64,000 nt of DNA from NCBI GenBank assembly GCA_017590115.1, contig JAGGNK010003335.1:14900779-14964778 (forward strand). The letters are read 5' to 3'. The position numbers and the translations under genes were made by a program. Origin of the DNA: Montifringilla adamsi. Its lineage: Eukaryota > Chordata > Aves > Passeriformes > Passeridae. Below, one piece after another: positions 12,501 to 24,500 of the stretch (position 1 is the first letter of the stretch; each line of letters begins with the position of its first letter). The notes beneath the pieces are model-generated. The model did no database searches and was not told the origin of the DNA. It saw only the letters and a list, made by a program, of their open reading frames with translations.

Positions 12501-15500
12501 AGCCATGGCAGGGCCTGTTCCAGCCCCATCCCCAGGGGTGTTTGAGCGTGAGGCCCCTTGGCTGGCTGTGTTTGTGCAGGTGGAAACCATGGTGACGTTT
12601 CACATCAGCTCTGGCCGTGTCTGTGGTTTCCACCACGGTGTCAGTGGAAAGCTGCAGTGCTGCCATGCTGGGCACAGGGAATTGCCAGCCCGGTGCCACT
12701 CAGCCCTGGGCTGAGGGTTGGTGAGCAGGGCTGGGGTCGCTCTGAGATCCCCCCTCAAGCTCAGCTTGCCCAAAGCCGCAGAGGATGGCTTTGGAAACCC
12801 CTCTGGCTCAGTCTGGGAAGCCTGAGCTGCCGCAGCGTTGAGCTCCCTGCGTGTTTCCCTGCAAGTCGCAGCACGTTTGGTATTCACGCTGATCTGGCTC
12901 ACTGATACTGAACCTCACATTTGGCCTCGGTGCCTTCTCAGTGCAACATGAGCCCTTTTTTTTTTCCCTGGGAGTGAACCCAAGCATCCAGCTGTGGCCA
13001 GATCCACCCAGGAGAAAAAGCAAGTCTTGTTGGAGCAAGTCAGAGCGGCCGGAATCAGTGCAGGCACAGGTTTGGTCCCAGCTGAGCAGGGAACCCGAGA
13101 GCAGCACGGCTTTTGCATTCACCAAGTTTCCCCTTGTCTTCACTGGGAGGTTTTGTGATTCCCTGGTGATCTGTCCTCCTTCTGGATCTGCTGGCCTCCA
13201 TGTGGATTGCTCAGGCTTGGCTCTCCTCTCTGGAGCGGTGGAGCTGGGGAGGCTGCGGAGCTGTGAGCCCACAGCCAGCAGGGTTTGTCCATATTCCCCA
13301 TGTTCCCAGCTCCCACTGTGTGAGCCCAGCTTGCTCCTGCTGCTCTGGACTCCTCAGGCCCTTGCAGAGCTCCCTGCATCCAGAGCAGCCTGAGGAAGGC
13401 AGGATGTCCAGAGCCTGGACGAGCAGGCAGGATGAAGGGATGGTGCTGCAGTGTGGGAGTGTGGTGTTTCTGTGCATGTGTGCTCCAGCTTGGGAGTCAT
13501 GCAACCTTTAAAGTTGGAAAAACCCACTGAGATCTTCATCTCCAGCCATTCCCTCAGCACTGCCAAGGCCACCACTAGCCCGTGTCCCCAGGTGCCACAT
13601 CCACATGGCTTTTGAACACAAGATGAAGCAGAGCTGGTTGTGCTTGCCTGCTTCTCCATGGCTGTCTGCCAGCAGCCACTGCAGACCAGTGTCCCTGTCA
13701 CCTCCTCCCATGCACATGTGCCTTTTAGGAACGATTTAGGAATGTGTGATTGACTGATTTAGCTGCCTGGCACACCAGTGGGTGCTGCTGCAGCTGGAAT
13801 TGCATCACTGGTGTCACCAGCTCCGTGCTGTGTGCCAGTCACAACATTCCTGCAATAAACACCTGCTGCACTCCCAGCCATCAGACACATTCCTGAGGCT
13901 GGGAAACCCACCATGGCTTTGATGAGAAGTGAATAATCCCCAGGGAGCTGCAGGGCTGCCATCTCTGGGGACAGGCTCCACCAGCCCCTTGGACAGGGGG
14001 CCAGCTGAGTGCTGGCCAGCCCGGCCCCTCTGCCCTCTCCACCTCTGTGCCCATCAGCCACAGCCCAATTAAACTCACTGATGTGCAGGGATGAGTTAAA
14101 CGTACCCAGGAACATTTCCCAGAACTCTCCACCCCCTGTGCTGCCTCTACTCCCTCTGTTCTTCACCTTCCCTATATGTCCAGAGTCAAAGGTGTTCAAT
14201 TTCTATCAAACTACCCAGAGCAGCCTAGATAATTTTGGGGATTGCTGGCCTCTGTGTGGTTGGCTTTTCACGTTAAACAGAAGCTCTACTAGTGGTGGCA
14301 CACAGGGGATGGATTTCCACCTGTAGCAAGAGGAATGAGCTGCATTGTTTTCTATCCTATGAGGACTTGCTAGGCCAGCCACTACAAGCACTTTGACTGC
14401 AAATGGTTGTCCCAGGCATGGAAATAGAAACACTCCAGACTTTCCTTTTGTTCCCTTCAGATGGTTGTTTGCTCAGGGGTTTTTTTCTGACTCAGGGAAG
14501 ATATTTGAACTAATAATGGCACTTTTGGCTGAGATTCAGATACATGCATTCTATATATAAAATATGTACTTGTATGTAAAATAAACACACAGTAGTTTAT
14601 ACATACATATAAATACATATATAAAATACATGTAGGAAGTAATTCCAGACACAGGAGGCAGGAGTTCTGTGGGAGCAGAGCCAGGAGCCCCTGTGGCACC
14701 CACTGGAGCTCTGACCACACTGGAATATTTACTGTTCCCTGCTTCCCCTGCACTGAACCTTGGCTACCAATTACCCTGTATTAAATTGTGTTTGGTCGTG
14801 CCAGTGATTATACAGTATCCAGGCAACCCGGCCATAATCTAATTTAACACCCAACATGGATTTACTCTGCTGCTGTTCTCCTTTGTTTTGCTGGAAGGGA
14901 GTGAGAAGTGAGTGGTGTCCAGGGACACCCTGGGAATGGCCTGGGGGACAGTGCTCCCTGGGCTGGGCTGTCCCCAGGAAAAGGACCAGCCCAGAGTCCC
15001 AAAGCCACTGACAGCCTGGCCCAGTGTGAGCAGGAGTGAAGTGAAGTGGTTCTGCACATTCCTCCATTAGTTGTTGCTTTCTCCTGTGCTGGAAGTGGCT
15101 CCTGTAAAGCGGGGAGCAGAAAATGCACCCATAGAAATCAATGGTGGTGCGGTTCTCTCCGAGTGCGTCAAGGGCCAGAAAGAAACAGCAGGTTAAAAGG
15201 AAAATACAGTGACTGCTTGGAAAACTTCTAAAGAGCAGCTCAGGAATGGCACTGACAGTCCCTGCTGAACAGCCCCAGCATTAAGCCCACTTTGGGCTGA
15301 GAACACCCATCTTTAGAAACCGCGGCGTTATTTCCTCGTACAAAGGATGATGAAGAGCTGTAATTCAGAGTGAATTATCCTGTGGGTAATGGATGGGGAA
15401 TTTGAAGGATGTGAAAGGTGAATCATGTTTTGGAGCACGGCTGTGGTGACCTGGTACAGGGATGGCTATTGCTGGAAAAGTACCCGGGGAGCAGAGCAGG

Positions 15501-18500
15501 AGTTCCTGTGGCCCTGAGGTTGATTCCAGAAATGAGCTGGATTGCACAGCTGCAGCACAGCTCCCACTTTGCTTCCAGAGGCAAAGCAAAGCACCCTGAG
15601 CAGGGTGTGGTGGTGGAGGTGAGGGTGGCTGAGTGGGCAGTGGCTGGGCAGGCCCGTGGCTGGTGCTGTGGGACCATGTCCTGCCTGGGAAGCCATTAAT
15701 AGCCCAGTCTGAAATAATTGCCAGGACCACGCTCAGCTGCCTCCCTGTAATGAGCTGATGACAGTGCAATTTATTAGAGTGATGTAGGACATGGTAACGG
15801 TAATGAGAAATGGAGGCACCTAATTTTGTGCGACTTAGATCAATTCAGTTGTTTTTTTATAAATGAACATTGTTTTACTAACCACAGAAGATCATTAAAA
15901 TTATTATTTTATTAACGCTTCTGAAAGCCATTTGGACTGCAGCTGCGTTTTTCCATATCCAATTAGGAGCATATGAATGTGTGTCTGAAATGCAATTTTG
16001 CAGTGCAAAAATGTCATTGGGATTTGTGAGTGATGTGGCTGGGAGTGGGGGGTGGGTTTGAATCCCCATGTTAGTGTTATTTAGTATATAAGTATTATTT
16101 AGTATCTGTTGTTTCTTACTGGACCTGTTCTGCCTTTCTTGCTGCTCCATGAGGTTGTGACTCCCTAAGGAGAGTTTGTCTCCCCTCCCAGCTCCGTGGT
16201 GCTGGCATGGCCAGGAGCAGCTCGGCGAGCTCTTGGCTGTGGTGAGGATGAGGATGAGAATGGGGGTGGAGATGGAGAGAGGTTCTGTGCCCGCCCAGGA
16301 GTGGGGATGGCCAGCCTGGCTGGGTGGCAGTGTGAGCAGCATGTCCCCTGTGGTGAGGCTGTCCCCTCTAGTGTGGCTGTCCCCCTGCTGAGGCTGTCCC
16401 CTCAGGTGTGGCTGTCCCCCTGCTGAGGCTGTCCCCCTGCTGAGGCTGTCCCCTCAGGTGAGGCTGTCCCCTCAGGTGAGGCTGTCCCCCTGCTGAGGCT
16501 GTCCCCTCTGTGGCAGACCCAGAGCCCGTCTCCAGGGCAGCCCAGCTGCCCCAGCCGTTTCCTGACAGCGGGATTCCCGCAGGCTGTGATCAAACATTCA
16601 CATCTTCCTGGCAGTGGGGCAGTTATGGGTGAGAGGCAGGTCCTGCCTGCTCCCGAGGGCTTTGGCAGGAGCTCCCCACTCCGAGCTTGGATGCCAAGCA
16701 CAGACTCGGTGGAGGGGACAGCTCTGCCTGCTCCCCAGGGATGAAATGTGCACCAGCGTGAGGCTCCTTGCCCGGGCAGTGAGCAGGGCTGATGCTGCTG
16801 TGGGGGGAGCTAAGCCAGCAGCCCTGGGTCCCTGAGCCCCCCTTGTGATGGCACTCCTGTCTGCTGCCTGAGGAGCTGTGTGTAGGGATGAGTTCTTTGC
16901 TGGTTCAGGTGAGGTTTGGATGGAAAAGGATGGAAAGCATCTTTTCTTTTTAGCCAGCCTGGGCTTGCAGGGTGCTGAAATATGCTGAGCTTGCACACGA
17001 ATGTCTTGACCCCAAGGTCAATGTTAGGAACTCACAGCAATATAATGTGAGGGTCAGTCCAGCAAGTGAGTCTGAGCCTCACTGTGTGCTGGCCTGCTGC
17101 ATCTGTCCAGGGAAACAGGAGAGAAAGTGAAGGAAAAGATGCTAAAACTCCCTCAGGCTACAGCCGTGTGAGCACACAGCCTGAAGCCGCCACATTTCCT
17201 GCTTGAGGAGGTCAGGAGCAAACCACAAGAAAGACTCCTGGGGCCACGGGCTGCACTGCAGGTCACGGGCAGCACGGGCACACACGTGTCCCCTGGGACT
17301 CAGCAGTGTCCCCTGGGACTCAGCAGTGACCCTTTGTGTCCCAGCAGTGCCCAGGGGCACACAGGTGTCCCTGTGTCACTCAGCAGTGCCCAGGGGGCAC
17401 ACAGGTGTCCCGTGTGTCCCAGCAGTGCCCAGGGGCACACCGGTGTCCCTGTGTCACTCAGCAGTGCCCAGGGGCACACCGGTGTCCCTGTGTCACTCAG
17501 CAGTGCCCAGGGTGCCCAGTGAGCTCTGTCCCTCCTGGAGGGCTGGGCACCTGCAGCCCAGCGTGGCCGAGGGGCGCTCCCTGTGTCCCTGTTGCTGTGT
17601 CCCCTCGGGGGGAGGCAGAGGAGGGGACATGTCCCGTTAGGGCTGCTGGGGCTTTGCTCCTCTCAGACCAGATGCCAACTGGAGCTGCTCCAGGGCAACC
17701 CCTCAAGCACCATAAACAGGGTGCCACCTCCTCAGCGTGAGCTGCTGCACTTTGCTGAGCTGCTCTGTGCCCTCTTGGGAGCTGAAGGAGATGGAGGTGG
17801 TGAGGAGGAAGGCTTGGGTGTCCCTGGGTCCCCATCTTGTGCCATGGAGAAGGGAACACGTGGGGATCAGGGGGCAAAGCCCCATCTTGGCCTCCCAGGC
17901 AGCCTGGCTGGGCCACATGGGACTGACCTCTGGTGCTGGAATGGCTGGGAAGGAATTGGCCTTTGGAACATATGAGGTCACTCATTGAGTTGGAGAGCAG
18001 CATGTGTCAGAGGTCCAACAATTTGTTTTCAGAAGGGTTTTAAGCATTACTGATTCAAGATGTTTTCCTGGGAGTGGTTTGCAGCGTGAGGCTCAGTGGC
18101 TGGCGCGGGGTTGAGGTTTTATGGCATTAGTCAATTCATGGAGGCTGAAAGGTCCCCAGGAACACAACAGTTAAATTTGTACTTTTCCACATGGCTGAGC
18201 CTTCAAGGAGCTCACCAGGAGCGTGAAAAATGTAAACAGGGTTGTAAGCCTTGTGCCAGCCACGAGGCAGGGAAGGCAGGGAGGGGGTTCCCTGTGGATT
18301 AGTTCCATCACCTACTTCATTTTCTTTCTCTTTTTTTTCCCAGGGTTGCAGATAATCACAAGCAGAACCTGATGACTGTTGCTAATCTGGGTGTGGTGTT
18401 TGGGCCGACGCTGCTTCGACCTCAAGAGGAAACGGTGGCTGCCATCATGGACATCAAATTCCAGAACATCGTGATTGAAATTTTAATAGAGAACCACGAG

Positions 18501-21500
18501 AAGGTAATGGCTTCCCTTGCTTCTTCCATGTCAGTGGTTTATGGAAAGGAATTGGTCTCTCTTTGCCCGTGGCAGCCCCCTCTCCATGGCCAGTGGCACC
18601 ACGGTGGGGCTGTGCTGGGGAGGGGGCAGCTGGCACCTCGTTCTTGGGCTGTGTGACCAGTGCTGCTGGTAGCCAGCCTTGTTTATGGTCATCCCAGTGT
18701 GTCAGCATGGCCATGTCTCCATCACAGAAATTCTCTTTCTCCCCCTTCCCACTGTTCAGTGGGAATTTGTCCTTGGTTTCAAGAGAGATGAGTGCTAAAG
18801 CAAACCAGTGAGATGCACACCTCGGCTGGCTCCTGCTTTGCTGACTAAATCCAGGTTTATCCAAGTACTGGCTTTATCCACAGTGTTGATCTGAATCCTG
18901 ATGCATTTGTGTTTGTTGGCCATGGATGTTGGGGTCTTCCAGTGCAGCAGTGGTGGCTCGGTGGGGCCGAGGTCCTGGCCATCCTTCCCTGGCTGCCTGT
19001 GCTTTTTAAAAAATACCATTTCCTTCTAAATGCAGCCAGTTCCCTGATTACGATCTTTTGTTAGTCTGGTTTTGATTGGAAAGGAGTAACAGATTTGGGC
19101 AGCAAAGGCAGAACTAGAAAGCAGCTTGCCCTGGCTGGCGTGCCATCGTGGCTCTGGGTCCACATCCAGTTCTGTCTTGAGCAGAGAGCTGTGCCAACGT
19201 GTGCTTTTCCTGTTGGGAAAGCCTGGCTGTGCCAGTTGTCTGTCTGGCAAGGGCAGGAGAGCAGGAAGGACACTGAGGAATGGCTTTAATGGACTCTCAG
19301 CAATGGAGAGGGACTTTGAGAGAGCTGGTCTGGAGGGGTCACTGCCCTTCTCTGAGCCTGTGGGGTCTGGAAGAGGTGCAGTACATAACCAAATATCAGC
19401 AACCAGCAAGGCTGCTGCCCTTTGGGTTCGTGCAGTTTTAAAATTTCATCCCCTTGAGAAAAATGTGATTACTCAGTTTTCTGACAGCTGTAGCTGGAAG
19501 TTGCAAAGACTTTCCCAAGCTGGTCTGCAGCCGTGGGAGCGTGGGCGCCGGGGTCACGCCGTGGGGGGCACAGGGGGGACACTGCTGGTCTGTCTGGGCT
19601 GCTCATCATCACCTGCACCCCCAGGAAGTCAGCAGAGTGCCAGAGCCTTCTTCACAGCTTGCAGCGTGCCTCTTGGGTGAAAAAAAGAGGAGTGCAGACA
19701 GAGTGGAAACGTGGGATTCAGGAATCTGTCCCCAGAACGTTGCCCTGTTGAGTGCCTGTCTTCCTCAGAGGCTGCGCCGGGGAGCGGCGCAGCCCAGGCA
19801 GGTGGGCAGCCGTCCTGTTGCACGGGGCCATGCCAGAGAACAAGTTGTTTATTATTTTTAACAGATATTTAACACGGTGCCAGAGGCTCCGGCGTCGAAC
19901 TCGCAGCTGCTGTTATCGCGCAAGAAGAGCACGGAGTCGAAGCCTCCCTCGTGCAGCGAGCGGCCGCTGACGCTCTTCCACACGGCCCAGCCCAGCGAGA
20001 GGCGTGAGTGCCCTCCCAGCCCCGAGCTGGGCCCTAACCCTGCCTCACAGGCTGGCATTCCCGTGCCATTCCCGTGCGCTTTTCCTGCTGTCCGTGGAAG
20101 GGATGATTCCATAACGGGGTCAGGCTTCGGTTTCCTCTGCTGTCGCGTTGGTGGGGAGTGGAATCTCTGCTGGCATCCAGGCCCTTAACTGGGCTCGACA
20201 GGAGGCTGCCTTAGCACAGGATAGAGTGTTGCTGTCCCCTCCCCACCTGACGGGCCCCTGAGTGTCCCCTTCTCATGTTCCTGGGCCCGTCATCGCTGCC
20301 ATCAGCTGCCAGGACGAGGGTGCCACACCTGTGGCAAGGGCGGCCACCACAGGCTGGCCCTTTTGGGATGCCCTCGGGCACTTTACCTTTTACAGACAGG
20401 AAAACTCGGCCAGGAGGTTCGGCATTTTCCTGAGGATTATGTACCATGGCAGTTTAAAAATGTTGGAGCTCATCTTTCCATTTCTGTCACTAATTGATGC
20501 TCCAGATATTTGGGTGAAAGAGCCAAGGCCCCAGCCCTGCTCATGGGGTGGCAGAAATGTGTCTGCTCAGGCTGTTGTTTCATGTTACAGAGCAAACCCA
20601 ACTCCCAGCTCTCTGGTTCTCCCTGGCCATGAGCTCCTGGAGCCAGCCAGCTGCACACAGGGAGCTCTCCCAGTTTGGTAAAAAAGCAGGAGAGTCTCCT
20701 GGTGAGCAGGACAGCACAAGTGGAGCAAGGAGCAGGGCTGGGGATGGCCAGCTCCCCAGGGTGCACAGAGTGGCTGCTGTGGACTTTGTTGACTCTCAAA
20801 ACACGTGGGTTTGTCTGATTAGGTTACTGTTAACTAGCAGGCAGTCTCCTCTCGGAGGTGTCGGAAAGATCCGCGTGGGTTTAGGAAGCAGGGGTGGCCC
20901 CAGAGCGTGCTCTGGAAATGCAGTGGGACGGCTCTGGGCGAAGCCTCAAATATCAAACGCTGCTTTTGAAAACTTTCAGCCCCAGTAATTCATCTGCTGC
21001 TAACTAAGCAGTGGCTTGTCAGCCTCCAGGCTCTCCAGGCTCCGTGTCCATCCTCCCCGTGCCTGGGAGAGGAACTGAGCTCATTTCTTTATTTCTGCAT
21101 TTATTTATTCCCATGTGAAGCAACATTTTCTTGGTGTTCCTCCTGACAGTCTATAACCTCCTGTGTCTTTGGGAAGCCACTGCTGTTTTATTTGCCTTCC
21201 CTGCTGCTCATCATGAGAAATATGTGAGGTTTCCTTGCTTCTTTTCTTCTTCCTTTCCTTTCTTACTGGTCTGGAGACAGACCAAGGCTCTGAAGTCAGG
21301 GTGAAGCACAAGGGCTTAGGCAGCAGCTCAAGCCCAGTTGAGCAGCACAGAAATTGAAAGTTGAAATTGAAGCCAGAAATGTTCTAAATGATAGCAGGGT
21401 GCACATTTTTTAAGACTGGGAGCAGTTTGACATAAAAAGAAGTGGAATGGGACAGCGGATTTTCCATCACTTGAAACCTGTTCATCAAAGTCCAATATCT

Positions 21501-24500
21501 TTCTGTTTTCACTAGCATTCATCGTACCAAGCTGTGTCTAAGTCAAAAATTATCATGTTCAAGACACAGGAAGCAGATTAGATATTGTGATTAATCTATG
21601 ATTATAGTGATTATTTTGTTGTTAAACATTTACATTTTTATCCACATCTAACCCAGGGAGTAGCTCTTGTGACACAAGTGTCACCAGCACAGCAAACAGC
21701 ATTTTGTTCCTTATCAGCTCTTTTGTCATCCCCTCTCTGGTCCCTGGGGTCACTGTCACCAAAGTGCCCTGGATCAGTTACCAGGGTTCCTGGAGACCAA
21801 GGATCTGGTGAGGCTCCAGTGGCTCTGCCTGCCTGACTTCCCACTAGAGAGAGGAAGTTTGGGTAAGGGGTGAAAGGCTCTTTTCTCTGCATGCTGGAAA
21901 TGCTCTTGAGCTGATGGCCAGCTCTGCTCCTGCAGCTGTAAGACCAAATCAAATCTCCCAGCGAAGAATCCTTCATGTGAGCTTTCAAAAACATGACGTT
22001 TCAGCCTTTTAAAAAGGAAGAAATAAAATGAAGCAGGAGTTTCAGATTCTGCCACTGAACCCTATTCCCCCTGGGCTGAGGCCCTTCCAGTTCTGTGGCT
22101 GACAGGGACTCCACTCTTGGCTTGTGGCTGCTGAGGAGATTAGAGGGACAATCCACGCTGAGCTGCCAAGCTTATGGAGCTTATTCCCAGCCTTCAGCTT
22201 TGGGCAGAAGTTTGCAAATGATAAGCTGGTGTCAGTCCCTGCTCCAGGGGCTCAGGTCAGCTCCTCAGGGCTGGCTGGGCTCAGCACAGGCAGTCCCTGG
22301 ACCTGGCCAGCTCTGTACAGGTGGCCTCTCATGGGCTGCCTAAAACTTGCTCTGGCAGACGCAAAACCAGAGGGATTTGGGTGTTTTAGGTCCTTGTACA
22401 GCTTAATTTCTTTAATTTTTCCATCTGCTGGCTGTCACATCTGCCTGTCAGTATTTGTGGAGGTCAGTACTCTGCTTTTCTTCACTTTTCCCTCTTTGTC
22501 TTCTGCATGGATCATCTTTTTCATCCCAAGGTGCTGGTGCCCTGAGGGTTGAGCTTTTGCAGGGCTGGGGACAAAGAAATGTCTGTGCTGCTTGTTCCCA
22601 TGGTGGCTCATTGCAGATGAAGATTAATGAAATCCAGTCTCAGGAACACGTTGACATGTTTCAACATCACACATCCTTGGAAGATAAGCTCAACCTGAGT
22701 TAAACCAAGCCCTGTCCTGCTGCCCTGCAGATGCTGATTTTGTCCAGGTACCTGGGAAATGCAGCAGCTCCAGAGCTGATGTGGCATTTCCCTTTGGAGT
22801 GGTGGCAGAGCTGCACCAACACCTCAAGACAACCTCCTGCCAGGCTGTTTCACAGGCAGTCCCTTTCTGCTGTGTGCTCAGGATTAACCTTTCACACAAC
22901 CCAGGAGTTCCTCTTGCACTCTTTTACCCCCCTTTATATGTGCACAGAATACCAATTAATATTGCACGTTCTCCTCACTCAAAAAGAGAAGGAATTTAAA
23001 GGGATTGGGAGCAAGGATCCCCTGTCACTACATGCTTTTGGGTTGTAGTTTGACCATGTTATTGTGCGCAGGAAAAATAATTTTGGGAAGAAATGTCCTT
23101 GCACTAGGACTCTGTGTTTTCCAGCTGGTGCCTGCCTTTCAGGAAAGCAGCATCCCAGAAACAGCCACTCTCTGCCCAGGGCTGCTCTCGTGCTACCAGC
23201 GTTGCTAATTGCTTCTCACAACTGCAATTACTGCTCCAAGGGCAAAGGCATCTCCTGGAAATGAGTTAATGGGATTTTGGGTGGCCTGGCAGAGCTGAGG
23301 AGGGGCCTGTGCTGTGGTGGCTCTTGGAGATGCACAGTGTCAGTGCTCACTGCATCTGAAACCCAAAAGAGCCAAAGAGTACGTGGTATTTCTTGTGGTT
23401 TAATGTATGATGTGTCTGTAACTAACTGAGCTCTGGGGAGATGTTCCTGTCTGCACTGGCCCAGGCTTTCCTGGGAATGCTCGATGCCTTCACAGCCATT
23501 TGCTCTTCACTTTGTCTGCACTGGCAGCTGATGATTCTTGGGTTTTGGTGTTTTTTAGAGGAGAACAGGAACAGCATCATCAACTCCAGCCTGGAATCTG
23601 TCGTCTCTTCAAATGTAAACAGCTTCCTCAACTCCAACAGCGCTCCCCAGCCCAGCCTGAACTCGAGTGATCTTGAACTAGAAGTAATTAAACCCAACAG
23701 GCCAAATTCCCTGTAAGTACAATGGTAATTAGTGTTTTATAGACTCTCCGTCCTTAATCCTTAATCAGAATTGTTTCTTATTCTCAACCTCAGCAGTCTG
23801 CTGAAGAATACCATTTAACATTTTAATTTTTAATGGGCACCAAACATTTGCCTCCATTTTTAACTCGGTCTAAGCAGTGGAATTAGTTGCTGTGGGTTAC
23901 ATCTGCCACGGGTTCCAGCTCTGATGGTTTTGCCCATGTGGAATATTTTTGAGCAGAACTCCCCAGTGCTGCCCGGCCCATCTGCTGATAATTCCAACAC
24001 ACACAAAGGACTTTTCTTCTGAGTTCAATCCTGTGACTGTTGTCAGTACAGTTGATCTCCGGCCAAATCTATGCTGTTGCTTCTGCTATTGCTTCCTTCA
24101 TCTGGAAAGTTCAAGGGAAAAAATAGTGACCTTAGCCATGCCTCCCTGGGGACGGCCGGGTTATTTATGAAGTCCCTGAACTTGCCGCGCGGAGCCCTCG
24201 CGATGGCGGCTCCGCTGGGGGAATTTCCTTCCTGCCAGGCCCGGCCAGCCCCGCAGCATTTTCCCACAGAAGCTCCCCTCCCCACCACGAGAGGATCTGC
24301 TCAGGTCTCCAGGAGATGCAGCCCGTTCCCTGGAGCTCTGGCATGCCCTGTGCATCCCTGGGATGGGTGGCGGGAGCACTGCTCCCCTCCCAGAGCAGGG
24401 ACACCGTCCTTGTCACCCCTTCCAGAATAGGGACACCGTTCTTGTCACCCCTCCCACAGCAGGGACACCGTCCTTGTCACCCCTCCCAGAGCAGGGACAC

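Larger units (their letters stand above)
6087..18343 (+). other. ARHGAP26: ARHGAP26 intron (12 kb)
   Basis: No coding exon recognised. It contains minisatellites at 6236-6312, 7615-8083, 16341-16507 and 17280-17515. CR1-type fragments lie at 7030-7235, 8965-9030, 10600-10672, 11755-11825 and 13500-13630, and an AT microsatellite at 14541-14632. There is a CpG cluster at 9868-9965 and an AT-rich possible conserved element at 15760-16015. Long ORFs such as 9294-10166 show no family signature. Confidence 0.8.

Noticed and set aside
11953..12699. 248-codon - strand ORF
   Set aside because: No domain or splice context; the overlapping + strand ORF is equally long.
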